From Triatoma infestans (Eukaryota > Arthropoda > Insecta > Hemiptera > Reduviidae), in the NCBI GenBank assembly GCA_011037195.1, contig JAAEAF010003344.1, positions 138,056-202,055 on the forward strand: 64,000 bases of DNA, read 5' to 3'. Of this stretch, positions 1 to 12,175 are shown piece after piece. A program made the translations under genes and the position numbers. Each line of letters starts with the position of its first letter. Position 1 is the first letter of the stretch. The notes beneath the pieces are model-generated. The model was not told the origin of the DNA. It saw nothing but the letters and a program-made list of their open reading frames with translations, and ran no database searches.

Positions 1-272
1 TTAGGGGAGGAGTGGGGTTGCAGCTTCCCCTAAAGTGGTATCATAGTTGATTATACAATTCTATCATCCAAACAAAATTAATTAGAAATAAATAGATGAC
101 CGAAATTCCGAGTTTTAAGAAAATTAGTAAACCGGGAGTGTGCTTTTACTGAACAGTTTTTTTCAGTTTTCGACGAATTTCGTTAAATTTGGTACACAAA
201 CTATAACATTTGTCAAATATAATTTCAGTAAGATAAAGTTGTGTGAGTGTTTCACTCCAGATTTTTTATATT
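1..272 (+). mobile_element. Family M, right part (window edge)
   Basis: AGGGGAGGAGTGGGGTT, TTAGAAATAAATAGATGACC and a final module with ACCGGGAGTGTGCTTTTACT, ending in the hairpin GTGTGAGTGTTTCACTCCAG. Confidence 0.7.
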
Positions 273-1889
273 TATTTTAGTTTAAATACAGTATTGTGTC
301 TCGACCAGATTTTTTAGTAATTATTTTTTATGTTGCAGTTAGTTGACATTATTTTCTAAGAGATGGCGCCTGGACGTGTTGATTCACTAATAACATCAAT
401 TGTATTTCTTCACAGTTATCGAACTGTCCTGTCTGTCTGTCTATTTGGCGTCGGTCGATAAGTTGTTCCAAAAAAAAAACTTCTTGCAATTTCCTGTTTT
501 TCTTCACAGCTCCTGTTTTTGTTATATTTGTTTCCAAAAGATATTTAATCTTTATCAAAAAAAAAAACAAAAAAAAACATTGCTCCTCAGGCCCCTCCCT
601 ATCAAAATTATTTATAAGTAGTTATGCCGTGGAAATTCTGTTGGTTGGTTTGAGTTATCTTTTCATATTTAAAGTGTACACTACCTTCAATAACTTTAAA
701 ACAGAATTAATAACTTTGTAACACTGTAATCTTTTTTATTAAAAAAAGAAAAAAAAGGAAAAACCAACCCGGAGTTTTCCTTTTTAAAAATTAATGAGAA
801 CATTGCTTTTTTCTCTCTTATTCTTTTTTCCCTGTTATATCAAACGTATATACTTTCCTTTATTGCAAATATAGTTCATCTTAATATTAAAAATCTAATT
901 AAATAACTTTTATTATATACTTAGATAAATCAAAGAAATTTTGTATGAAAATTTTTAAAATAGATTATGTTTAACTTTAGTTAAATAATTGTTAAGTTAA
1001 TAATTCTTTAACTAAAGTTGTTACCGGAAGTGCTGTTTACATAGAAGATAGCTCGAAAACATGATATTCAATTTAGGTACGTCACCACCAGCGACAGTAA
1101 GGTTTTAGTCATAATCCATCAACCCGCAAGTGCGACTTCACTCAACCAACCCCCCCCCACCCAGTTATTAGCTGGTTTCTCGAAAATATCTCAACTATTT
1201 CCTTTAAATTTCGTATACAATTTACACACATAGATAGATACATTCTTTGTGTGCCACTCAAGGTATGTTGTAGCACCTACAAGTTAAGAGTTCCCTCTGC
1301 AGTCCTGTCTGTTTAATTAAACTTTGAAATCTGGAGCAAGACTTCTGGATGATCCCCCTTAAAGGCACCCACCAGTCAGAGCACTCTCTCTAGCCCTGTC
1401 TGATTTATTAGACATAGGAGCTTCCTGCGAGAATCTCTTGGGTGAAGCTTTCAGGTGTCAGCTTCTCTTCTCCAAAGTGGAGAAACCTCAGCCACACAAG
1501 CCTCACACACTGACACGGTACGAGAAAAGAGCTGTTTCTACTACTTCCTGACAAAACCTACACAAGCTATCCATTATCAGATCTGTTTGTTAAGTCTACA
1601 GTGGCCAGAATGGAGGCCCACAGATATTCTTATGGCCATACGGCCTTTTTGGAGCAATTCTGCAGTAAACCGACAGAATTCACTAAACAAAATTTAATTG
1701 AACTTGGGAATTTTTACTCACTTACCCTAAAGTACATACTTATAGAGCGGCGGGGTACTTATTAATTACACACCTCAGCTAGTAGAAACAGAAAGTCTTT
1801 ACATTTTTAATCCAGAAGAAAGTGCCATAAAATTACACAAACTCAAATAGCAATTAAAATATAATGGCACACATTCCACAGAACACACT
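272..1889. other. No gene found
   Basis: AT-rich sequence with A/T runs. A less AT-rich block at 1320-1700 has an 80-codon frame without recognisable features. A stray M motif (TACCGGAAGTGCTGTTTACA) lies at 1021. Confidence 0.6.
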
Positions 1890-2440
1890 AAAATTAATTT
1901 TTTTCGAAAAAATGTATAAAAATACGAATGATAGGTTTGTTATCCATGCACTTTGAAACAAAATATAAAGTTGAAATAGAATCATTGCATCCGTTTTCGT
2001 GAGGAAATTCCGAAACACTCATAAGCCTATTCTGTAATATCGCTTTTCCGGTTAACTGCTTTTCTTCAAATTTTTGTATTCTTCAATACTTCTGAAGTGA
2101 TCAAAATTATGTAGGTGGTAGAACCATACATTGTGCTGACGAGGTACGAGGAATGGCAAGTTTAATTGCTTCTCTTCCCTCATAACTCCCCAAAAAAATC
2201 AATTTTAACCGGAAAATGTTTCAAAGTATTTATGTAGGTAGACAGTATATGAGTTTTCAATAAAATCGTTGGAGCCGTTTTTGTGAAAATCGCGAAAAAT
2301 TTTAACGTAAAGCCGCTTTCCCGTTTGATGAATTTGCCCGAAACCTAGGTGTCAGATGTGGTGGTAGTGCCAAAACCAGGAAATGCCAAGTTTGAGCTTG
2401 CGAGTTTTCATTTTTAATACACACACACCTGACAAATAAA
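1890..2440 (-). mobile_element. Family M copy, reverse, diverged
   Basis: ACCGGAAAATGTTTCAAAGT, AATCGTTGGAGCCGTTTTTG, GTGTCAGATGTGGTGGTAGT and a CA tract follow the reverse M order. The LINE tail at 2540 is next. Confidence 0.55.
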
Positions 2441-2539
2441 GAATAAATTTGATAGATATATTACTGCGACAGGAAAAATCGCTGGTCGATTGCAAGATCT
2501 AGGAGTAAGAGAAAGTAATACAGTTGGACACGTAACGCA

Positions 2540-2752
2540 TACATTTTGATTTTATCAGTATATGGCTGCAACACGCACTGTTTGGGGCACGTGGACAGCC
2601 CCATATGCCCTTTATGTAACGATTCCGACTCGGAGATGACGAGTGAGCATCTCTTGGTGTGTCCTTCACTCAAAGATGCTCGCGATGAATAAAACTCAAA
2701 ATCCAGTGACCTGGTGCAGCGGATGACTGCCCTTTATTGCACTGCTCGCCAG
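2540..2752 (+). pseudogene. LINE C-terminal zinc-finger remnant
   Basis: The frame reads DSPICPLCNDSDSEMTSEHL then LVCPSLKDARDE. This is the CX2C...HX4C finger found at the end of many RNase H-bearing non-LTR retrotransposons (pattern CPLC...EMTxEHLLVCP). It runs into a TAA and continues in frame with LYCTARQRMA, matching the usual terminal YWxARxRMA. Nothing upstream of about 2540 is recognisable, so this is a 5'-truncated insertion. It abuts a reverse family M copy. Confidence 0.65.
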
Positions 2753-3073
2753 CGAATGGCTTGATGCCAACACAATTCGAGTTGCAAAAAAAACAACTTG
2801 CAAGTACAAATACCGTGCTTGGCATCTTTTCTGCTAACTTTGCTAGTCCATACTTCATATTTACTTGTTCTAAATGAAGATAGAACAAATAAAATAGTTT
2901 TCAGCACTGTTACTCATACACCTGATTGCTCGAGCCTACTTCCTGCTTTGGTCTTATGAAGTTATCTGCATAGGAAAACCCAAAATTAGAGTTGCATAGA
3001 AATCGAATGAAATATATAGCCCAAAAGACGCTATTAAAGGAAACGGATAGTTATACGTCAAATACCTGGAATT

Positions 3074-3215
3074 CTTTTCCTAGGAGCCTCTACATCCCAC
3101 TTTCCGGTGATGGAAGTGTTTTCTGTAACAAGTCCAGAGGCCGGCAGTGCACTGAGAAGGTTTTGAGATCATGACCATAAATGACGCGCCTTAAATTAAA
3201 AAAAAAAAAAAACCT
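3074..3215 (+). mobile_element. SINE copy, 5' truncated
   Basis: TTTTCCTAGGAGCCTCTACA, a diverged GGTGATGG...GGCCGGCAGTGCACTGAGAA, and the tail GACGCGCCTTAAATTAAAAA. The tRNA-like head is missing. Confidence 0.7.
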
Positions 3216-4120
3216 GTAACGCATTATAAGATAGTTTACCACGGGAGATATAAATATCGTATGTTAATCTTAAAACTACACTACTTGAATTAATACTGTA
3301 ATCTGAAGGTATGGTTTCTCAAATTGTAGACAAAATTCGTACATTAACTGTCATTCACGCCATTCAATATAAGATTTTACATACAGAGTGTCGTTATATG
3401 TCACTGCCACAAACGTTACATATCGCTCCATGTATAAACGAACATACACAACAACTCTATACAAGATTCCTCAGCCAAGGATTGGCTAAGGATCTCCTGA
3501 CCGAACAAGAGGAGCGATCCCTGCCAAGGATGAGCCACTTTCTGGCCACTTTCCACATCCATGATGAGCCAGCCACTGGCCACTTTCCTCAATCCACTCA
3601 AGTTAATTTAGCCGCACACATCCCAATTTACCTATTGTATTAGCATTTGCAAATTGTATTAATATAAATAAATGATAAAATTTATTGGTATTTTTTGTAT
3701 TTCGAGCCGGAAACAATAATATTTTATTAATGAAATAACAATGAATAATTTAAAAAAGAAATTGTATTTTTCTCAGCTGTTATGGATACAATTTGTTTAG
3801 CATTATTTCATTTTGGTTCTTCTTCTCTTATGATGGTTTCCTGTAAGCATAAAAACGAAACACTATTAATTTTGTTGTCAAAATCAAGGCTGATTTTGCT
3901 TGACGCCTTAATTTAATATAAAAACCAATGAAATGTAGTGGAGAAAATTGAATTCTATCGCGTGTAAGGCTTTTTTTTTGTTAACTGTCTAAGCCGTTTT
4001 TAACTGCTGAGAATAAGCAAGTGAGAACTTGTCAGCTGTTGAATAATTGAATTCTCACGGGAAATACAAGTATTGCGCGTGAACTCCTTGAATTCAACTA
4101 CTTCTTTTTAAATTTACGCT
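3216..4120. other. No recognised gene
   Basis: A 110-codon plus-strand frame (3311-3643) has no known motif, and its reverse strand is equally open. GTGGCTCATC/GTGGCCAGTGGC-type words repeat within 3525-3580. Otherwise AT-rich. Confidence 0.5.

Positions 4121-4172
<52 letters not shown>
4121..4172. repeat. (TG)n(AG)n microsatellite
   Basis: About 11 TG units followed directly by about 14 AG units. Confidence 0.95.
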
Positions 4173-4174
<2 letters not shown>

Positions 4175-4271
4175 GGTGGGAGTGACAGAATAAAGGACAT
4201 TAAAAACGGCAAATCGCAACTAGCTCAAACTTGATATTCCGTTCAGATACCACCACTGGAGCTGCTTCCAA

Positions 4272-4877
4272 AGCCTCGTTCACACTTTTCAAGTAGCTTG
4301 AAATCAAGTCACTGGAATTTAAGGAACCTGAATTCAAGTTTTGGTTCAGACATATTTAAGTTATTTAGTTTTCAGGTAGGATAAAATGGCGTCGACGGAA
4401 GTTGTTCAAATGGAAATTACTTAGTAGCAAGCCTCTTGGCCAGGGAACTCATAAATATATTGAAGAAGACGGAAGAAGCATCGTTCAGTATGGGTAGGAA
4501 TGGCACCTTCCTTTGTATTTCTGTCACAATAGTTTGCACTCAAGCATTTACTCATTTCACCACTTACACACTGGTTCCCATCGCTTTACTCGGCAGTTTT
4601 CAATACACGAGAATAAAACAAGTCAGCTGTTAATTTACCGCGCTTAAAAAACAGCTGTTAATCTAAATTCGCGCGTTTTGAATTCAAGTTTTCAAGCGAG
4701 ATTCATACTTTTCAAGTGTCTTTTCAAGCAGGTTTCAAGTCAGGTATAAAGTGGAATCGGTTTAAACTTCTCTTGAAACTGTAATTTGACTTGAACTCAA
4801 CTTGAACAGGTTTACATCTTTCAATTACGTCTAATCATGCGACTTGATTCAAGCTACTGAAAAGTGTGAACGTTGCG
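4272..4877. mobile_element. TIR element rich in TTCAAG
   Basis: Inverted ends CGTTCACACTTTTCAAGTAG at the left and its near-inverse at the right (CTACTGAAAAGTGTGAACG) bound about 605 bp without an ORF. The ends continue as inverted AAATCAAGTC. Internally, TTTTCAAG/CTTGAA words recur many times in both directions (about 4320-4350, 4680-4740, 4765-4810), so the interior can fold on itself. It is a non-autonomous DNA transposon; the superfamily was not determined. Confidence 0.65.
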
Positions 4878-5350
4878 CCCAAATCCATCACACCGAACAA
4901 CGTTGTTTACTAAATGCTTTTTTGTTTTGTTTTTGCTTTTGTTATCTGCGTTTTTCTCGGAAAGAGCTGGAACTAGTGCTTTAAAACTTTGCAGACTAAC
5001 TTATAGGACATAAAAACTACGAGCCTCACACTCTATCCACACTAACCCAAAAATCCCACTACCACGGGTTAATTACTTTACCATCACTATACACTCACAA
5101 TGTATCAGACAACTCTTCTTACGAATCTCTCCCTAAGACTAGAGCGACGATGGCCTCGCAATCATCTGATCGTTTCATAGAGATGGGCAGCCATTGAATT
5201 CGCTTTATCTTTGTTATGATGCTGACTCATAACTCAGCAAATCATAATGTTCATCGTTGGATGGCCGTCATTCAATTTTGTTACGACTTTTTATTTTTTG
5301 ATTTTTGTTATATTTCTTTTTTCCTTTTTGTTATTATTTTTCATTTTATT

Positions 5351-5550
5351 TCAAGGCGCGTCAGTATCTATGGTCATTGGCGCCCGGAGCCTTCTCAGTT
5401 CCCTGCCGACCTACCACTCACTGCACCCTACATTTCCATCACCAAACAGTGAGCTGTAGAGGCTCCGAGGAAGAGAAAATCTAAGGGCAGCTCTGCTGGA
5501 CTCGAACCCGAGACCTCCGCGTTGCTACTCTGAACTTATCTCTTCCCTCC
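5351..5550 (-). mobile_element. SINE copy, reverse
   Basis: AAGGCGCGTCAGTATCTATG, GAGCTGTAGAGGCTCCGAGG and CTGGACTCGAACCCGAGACC (inverse B box) identify it. Microsatellite-like TTTTTATTTTT precedes it. A second reverse copy follows directly. Confidence 0.75.
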
Positions 5551-5569
5551 CTTTTTGTTTTTTTAATTT

Positions 5570-5775
5570 AAGGCGCGTCAACATCTTTGGTCATTGGCGC
5601 CCGGAGCCTTGTTGGTGCACTGCCGGCCTCCGGACAGTGTTCTCTCGTTAAGGACAGTGAACTGTAGTGACTCCTAGGAAGAAAAAATCTAAGGATAGCA
5701 CAGCTGGACTCGAACCCGGCTCTTCCGCGTAGGTTAGCGGAGTACGCTAACCACTTAGCTATTCCCTTCCCTCCG
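5570..5775 (-). mobile_element. SINE copy, reverse, full head
   Basis: AAGGCGCGTCAACATCTTTG, CTCGTTAAGGACAGTGAACT, CTGGACTCGAACCCGGCTCT and the inverse A box CCACTTAGCTA give tail, body, B box and A box in order. It lies in tandem with the copy at 5351-5550. Confidence 0.78.
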
Positions 5776-5998
5776 TTTTTGTTATTATTTATTTTTATAT
5801 TATTATTTTTATATATTTCTTTTAATTATCTTATATCATCTCATTTGCTTGTTGTATGTGAAAAACATACTGTGTTCAGTAAAATATCCAGGTTGAAAGA
5901 TAATTGGAAAATTAAAATTGCGATATCTGCAGTAAGTGAAAATCATATAAATATTTCACATCAGATTTGGTTGTTTGATGGCATAAGACATAGTTTTC

Positions 5999-6030
5999 CG
6001 CGCGCGCGCGCCCGCGTGTGTGTGTATGTA
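5999..6030. repeat. (CG)n(TG)n tract
   Basis: CGCGCGCGCG then CCCGCGTGTGTGTGTATG, potentially Z-DNA-forming; an unusually long CG run for this AT-rich context. Confidence 0.9.
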
Positions 6031-6609
6031 CGTATGTATTTCTAATAGGCAATTTATCAAATATTTGTTTATCGTGTATGTTCGAACACTTGGTTAATTA
6101 AAGTTAAATACAGTTTCAATAAACGCTCTTTCAAAATTGAAGATTATAAATCATTTTCCCCATTTCTGGGATTTTAATATTCTGAGGATAACATAATACG
6201 CAAGCAGCTCACAATCTACAACCACAGACACAGAGAGAGAGAGAGAGACAAGACACACCCACACACACAAAACACTTATAGGCTTTCAGAGGAAGTCGAT
6301 ATATGTAAATATTTGAGAGGGAGGGTAGCTTATCCACAGCCAATTCTAGTTTCCCCAAAGGCCATGAATATTCCACACACAAAAAAAAAACATTCTTACT
6401 GTTTACACAAACGATAATATGCCCTATACAGGGCCAGAAAACAAATAACGGATGGTTCCCCCTACAATAAGCTTTTCAACCATTGGCCTGGTGCCATTGT
6501 TTTTGAACTTGAACCAAGTTTATGTTTACAAGGAAGTAGTCATAAACATGCACGAATAGGTTTTGTTTGTTTGTTTGTCGGTTAATTTACTTTCTTTTAT
6601 TCATATTTA

Positions 6610-7250
6610 TAGAAAGTATAGCAATCGTGTCAAATTTTTGAAAATGAGGAAATACATAAGTGTCTATCTGGCGTGTCATACACGCAAGGTTTCAGTCAAA
6701 ATCTATCAACCGGAATTACCGCTTTAGTTAGTTTTATTTTTTCACGATTTTCTGGAAAATGGTATCATTAAACTATCTACACACGTAAAATCCCTTAAAA
6801 CATTTTTATTTGAAACATGACTTTTCCAGACAAATTTTGTTGAAATATGTTTTTCCAGTACAATGTATGGTTCAACCACTTCTGTTGCTATAAAATTCCA
6901 AGTTTTTATATAGAAAATTGGTTTTTGCTTGAAATGCGAGTTTACAGAATAGATTTTTTATATAATTTAGTTTTGGAATTTTATCGAAAATGGCTACAAC
7001 GGTTTTCTTTAAACTTGGAATGCAATCTGAACAGATATCAACCTATCACTTTTATTTGCAACATTTTTCCGGAACAATTGACATTGAAGAATGTTTTGAG
7101 TAATTTTGAAAAATTTAAAACAAAAAATTTGTGAATAGTTTTGGTGTCGATCTTCTAGATTACAGTGTAAACACATTCAAACAAAACAAAAACAAAACTG
7201 AAACTTTGTAAAGTCGCAATTTCGGTTAAAGTAAATTTGAAGTGCTAGCA
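6610..7250 (+). mobile_element. Family M copy, diverged
   Basis: GCAATCGTGTCAAATTTTTG, AAAATCTATCAACCGGAATT and TTTATCGAAAATGGCTACAA place it. Ends are decayed. Confidence 0.55.
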
Positions 7251-8009
7251 AGCTTTAGAACCGTACGTGGATAATACATATTCCGGAAATACCTCCCAAA
7301 ATAGAGGGGGAATTAAGCGCAGCGTTGACAGCTCTATCTTGTAAAAAAGTGTAAAAATTATTGTAAATCCTACAAGTAATTTGCCTTACACATAATTTAA
7401 ACAATTTTTTCACTTGATTTGTTCTTTATAATTTTTTTTTTTTTCTCAGATAATATAAATTCTTAATAAATATTTGTTACGCAATTTAGAGAATTCAATT
7501 AAATATTTCAACCAACGACGACGGCTAAGCTCCCATGACGACGGTTGTAATAAGAAATCTTATAATTGGCTATGATATAATAATTCTCAGAGACAAAAAG
7601 TTAAGAATTATTGTTGTTCTTCTCCATTTCCAGACGATTTGTCATCATCTCATGATTCCAACTGAAGACACGTAGTGTCAACAGAATAGGCCAAACTTCA
7701 TACCATTGTACAGACTGAGTTGTACACAGCATTTATATTAAAGCTTTAAAAGTTGAATCCATCTTTTTATTTTTATCCTTTATTTTACGAGAAAGCTTCG
7801 GCCCCAACTTATCATTGATTTGGTTCCACCCTCTCTTTAAACTAAGAAATAAAAGTTTTTTTGTTCTATTAATTTATCTTTATTCTCTTTTTAAATTTTA
7901 AAATTTAAAAATACTTTAAATCAAAACTAATAACCCTTTGATTTACTCTAATTATAATTAAAGAGTAGTTTTTTTAATCATAATTAATTATTAATATGGA
8001 TGCTCGCCG

Positions 8010-8764
8010 AAAGTCAGATTTGGTATTTTGTTTAGGCACTTCTACAGCATCAGACTCGTAGATTCCAGGCAAAATCCACCAACCGGAAGTGCAATTTTAT
8101 TGAATGGCTTTTTTACTTTTTCGTAATTTTTTTGGATAAAATGACTTCAGCGATTTTCCTTAAACTTCGTATATTATCTTCACACATAAATGACTTTCAC
8201 ATTTATTTCCAACATTTTCCGAGAAAGAACGATTTTTTTCTTTTTGGATTCTCGGAAAACAGCTACGTTAAGTTTTCCATTAAAGTGTCACTTGTGTAGA
8301 ATATATATGGTTTTTCCTCCGTTATAATTTTGAAATACTGCAGAAGCATTGGTAGAATTCCAAATTTAAAGAAAATAAATTAACCGGAAGTACGGCTTTA
8401 TAGAATAGATTTTTTCTTTTCTTTTCTGGAATGATTTCCTTAATATAAATTGGAATGCTAACCTGCACTGATATCAAACCTATACTTTTATTCTAACATT
8501 TTTCCGGGGAAAAATGCTTTTCTTACTCCTTGTAAGTGGAGGTATTGCGATCGTGCCAGATTTTCTAAATTGAGTCTTCACTTCAAATATCTCAATAATG
8601 AAAAGTTGCAGGAAGCACAAACTTGGTATTCCGCATCAGACACGTAGATTTCGGGCAAAATCTGAAATCTGAATGTTTTTTTATTTTTTTTTATTTAGTT
8701 TTTCGTGATTTTTTCGAAAACGGCTCCAACGATTTTATTTAAACTTCGGTACACTATCTACACA

Positions 8765-8812
<48 letters not shown>

Positions 8813-9340
8813 CATAACTTTCACTTTTATTTGAAACATTCTCCCGGAAAAATTGATTTTTTGTGTGTTCTGAGGAAACCGTATCGTTATGCTTTCTTCT
8901 AAAGTACCACTTGAGTATAATGTATAGTTTTACCACCTACATAATATTTATATACATTAGAAGTATTACTAGAATTCCAAATTTGAATAAAATTGGTTAA
9001 CCGGAAGTGCTATTTTCTAGAATTGATATTTTATGTTTTTTTTTTGGAATTTTCTCGAAAATGGTTACAACGATTTTCTTTAAAACTTGCGAGTGCTTGC
9101 TGCATAGATAGTGACGTATCACTTTCATACGAAACTGTTTTACAAAAAATTGATTTTAGAGAGATATTGGAGATTTTGTCAGTTAGTTTCAAATTTCAGT
9201 TTGCTCAGGTATACAATTAAAATGTCCATCTCCATTTTCATGGCCAGTCCAATTAAAACTTTTAACTTTGCAAATTTTAAAGAAAATTTCTTGTATTAAT
9301 TAGAGTAAGAGAAAGTCGTGTGAGTGTTTCATACATTTTT
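8010..9340 (+). mobile_element. Family M copies, overlapping or fused
   Basis: Successive modules (CCGGAAGT near 8085, 8387 and 9002) with a restarted left part at about 8545 (TTGCGATCGTGCCAGATTTT). A CA/CGCG/TA microsatellite occupies 8760-8815. The end at 9305 is GAGTAAGAGAAAGTCGTGTG. Probably two copies. Confidence 0.6.
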
Positions 9341-10017
9341 CTCTCTCTTCTTTTCCTCTATTTTCTTTTTATTAAATTCTTCTTTTCTAAAAAATTCGTT
9401 AAGATTAAATGCATTAAATGTATGTAAACTCTAACAAACAGGTTCATTAAAAATTCTCTCTGGATACTCCCTGAACGTATTACAATCCCTTTTAAAAATA
9501 ACTTTACATCCTCAATCATTTGTTTTTTTGTTTACAATGGAACTGGAAAACGCTTCTTTTTTACTTCTTCTTCTTCGGGAAGATTCTTCTTATTCATTTG
9601 TTCTTCTCTTACTCCTTATTTACATTTTTCTTTACGTAAATGTTTCTATATTTAATTAAGGATTGAGAAAGTTAAAAAATAAATTTCTTTTTTTCTTTAA
9701 TTAAAAATTACCGTTGAAAAACACGAGCTACACTTTTGGTTGTTTTTTTTTTTTCACCTGCCTTATTTAATGCTAATGAATTGTTTTCATTCATGCTCTG
9801 CGACTGTAGCAATGAATCATGCTTAAAAGACTATAATTTCAGAAAAGATGATTCCCCATTAGATTTGATGTGAATAAGGATGGGCTTTCAAAAAAAAAAT
9901 ATGTCTTTAATTATCTTTTGAGACATACACTTTTCAATTTTGCAGGGGAGTTTGCATCTATTTTAAAGCCTTTTTAATATCAGTTTCCCCGGAATAGTAT
10001 GGTAAATAAAAAGATGA
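9341..10017. other. No gene; CT-rich sequence
   Basis: Runs of CTT/TTC dominate. A 39-codon Leu-rich frame at 9537-9656 probably reflects this low complexity. Confidence 0.5.
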
Positions 10018-10205
10018 ATATGTGGATGGGGTCCGCAATGCTGGTTAATATCTGGGATTTTATCCGTTGTAGCACCCATATTTGTCAAGTTTCTGACCGG
10101 TTTCTCATTTTCTTCACCCTTGTCAGTGTAAAGTTATCAAGTTCGTGTAAAGAGTTGACTTCAACTTAATGTTTCTGTTACACACTATACTTCTTGATTG
10201 CATGT
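10018..10205 (+). mobile_element. Half copy of the CCGGTTTCGG foldback
   Basis: GAATATGTGGATGGGGTCCG, CTGACCGGTTTCTCATTTTC and AATGTTTCTGTTACACACTA match one arm of the element at 47.1-47.5 kb, including its outermost part. The second arm is absent. Confidence 0.6.
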
Positions 10206-10964
10206 TCAGGAGGTTATAAAGGGTTATGCTATATGTGTGTGTGTTGTGTGTGTTTTTGATATATAACAAAATGGATTATCATAAATACTGATTACACATT
10301 ATACAATGATATATAATAATACATAGCGTGTTTTCAAGAATACTTTATATTTAACTTCTAATAGTGTATCTTAAGTATGCTCAGTCAAGTTTTGTTAAGG
10401 CATTTTTATTATGGGGGGGGGGAATAGGAATTTTCAAGAATACATTATACAAGTAAGAATAGATAAAGTTTGAAGAAATGGAATGCATACAGTTAAAAGC
10501 TTGTAAAAAATAATAAATAACTATTGAAACTCATACAAGCTTAATCTAAGAAAATATGTAGATATGAAGGTTTGATAGTAAATGGCAAATTTGAGATGAT
10601 ATTAAAATAGATAATTATAACGAGTCATAATGTATTCGTTTTTAATTTATCATGGTTATTTATGCTTAAATGATATTAATAATATGTTGAGAGAGACGTC
10701 GTTGTAATAATCTGTAATGCATTTTCAAGACATTTTTAATTGGGGCGGGGACATAGGAAATTTCAAAAGTTCATTATACAAATAATCTATAGTTTACGCG
10801 GGGGAAGAAAATTCAGTTCCATAAACTGAAATTATTTTCTGAATAAATTCATTTAGGAAGAGAGTTTTTGCGGAGGGGAAAGTTGTATTTTTCTCTAATG
10901 TGACATTTAAATTCATTATATACATCTCTGTCATGTATATCATATTAATTAGAATTAAATGTAT

Positions 10965-11315
10965 CGTCAAACTTCCGGATTTGAAGAAAACCAGTTTACC
11001 GGAAGTATATGACATTACTGAAGAGTTTTTTTTTTTAATTAGTTTTTTGCGTTTTTCTCCATAATACCACCGGGTTTCATTACATTTGAAATACTAACTA
11101 CATCAAACAAAACCATGGCACTTTTGAAACTTGTTTCGTAAAAAAAAACTGATTGTGCAGTTGGAAGGTCATGTATCATCAAGAAACGTTGAAGACTGCT
11201 TACTAAATATTCAGTAAAAATTATAAGTTTAAACAGAGATTGCCAGTTATAACTAATTAAAGTGCAGTAGGAGAAAGTCGTGTGATTATTTCACACCAGA
11301 TTTTCTGTTTTTCTG
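10965..11315 (+). mobile_element. Family M, right part
   Basis: AAAACCAGTTTACCGGAAGT and AGTAGGAGAAAGTCGTGTGA, then TTTCACACCAGATTTTC. Confidence 0.65.
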
Positions 11316-11454
11316 TATTATGCTATATATAATTTTCACAAAAAAATATACAAATACAAGAATAATCTCTTAAAACTATTCTTTTATATTCTGGTTGAAT
11401 CGAAACATGTTTTCTCGTGTATTTTAGTGTAACGAACTGTTAATACTTTCTGTT

Positions 11455-12175
11455 TGTAATCATGTCAAAATTTCGATATAAAAATACGTTTTGAGGTCCC
11501 CCGAGTCAAAAAAAGGGGGTTTTTACAAAATGGTGTGTATGTGTGAATAGCATTGCATAAAAAACGAAAAACCCATAGAAAGTTCAAAATTGACTTTCCG
11601 TTTGGGTATCGCAATAGGATCCGATGGAACTTACGTATCAAAATTCCTCAACCGGAAGTACCACTTTACTGAATGAATTTTTCAGTTTTTTTACGATTTT
11701 CTCGAAAACGCCTCTGACGATATTGTTTAAAAACTTGGTATATTAACTACACTATAAAGAGCTACAACTTTTGTTTGAAACATTTCTGTGGGAAAATTCA
11801 ATCCAGAGAGCTTTTGAGGAAGGAATGGCGTTATGTTTTCCTCTATAATGCTGTTTCAATTTATTATATAATTGTATCATCTAAATAATATTAAATAAAA
11901 TTAAATATATTGCCACTATTCCGAGTTTGAAGAAAATCAATTCGGAATCGATTCGAATCGGAAGGGCGTTTTCATAGAAGTCTTTTTCAGTTTACTAGGA
12001 TTTTATCCACAAAAAAAACACCGCCAGATTTCATTAAACTGGTTGCACTTACTATGAATATGAAGACCTATCACTTTATTCCGAGAGTGTTCATTTAAAA
12101 TGTTTTGAGGGGGTTTCCTCAAAAAAGTCTAGATTCTCCTATTGATGTAAAATTGAAGCCAAGCAAATATTCAGT
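11455..12175 (+). mobile_element. Family M copy, head-to-head with next
   Basis: TAATCATGTCAAAATTTCGA, CAACCGGAAGTACCACTTTA and GAATCGGAAGGGCGTTTTCA give two modules. It meets a reverse copy tail to tail at about 12176. Confidence 0.65.

Noticed and set aside
3311..3643. 110-codon plus-strand ORF as a gene
   Set aside because: No motif, no splice or regulatory context, and the opposite strand is also open; likely repeat-derived.
8705..8936. Overlapping ORFs rich in His-Thr or Cys-Val on both strands
   Set aside because: They are translations of the CA/TG and TA microsatellite inside a family M copy.
9537..9656. 39-codon plus-strand ORF with a Leu-rich membrane-like helix and a good start context
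   Set aside because: It lies in CTT/TTC low-complexity sequence, which yields Leu/Phe/Ser runs by itself. No splice partner was found.
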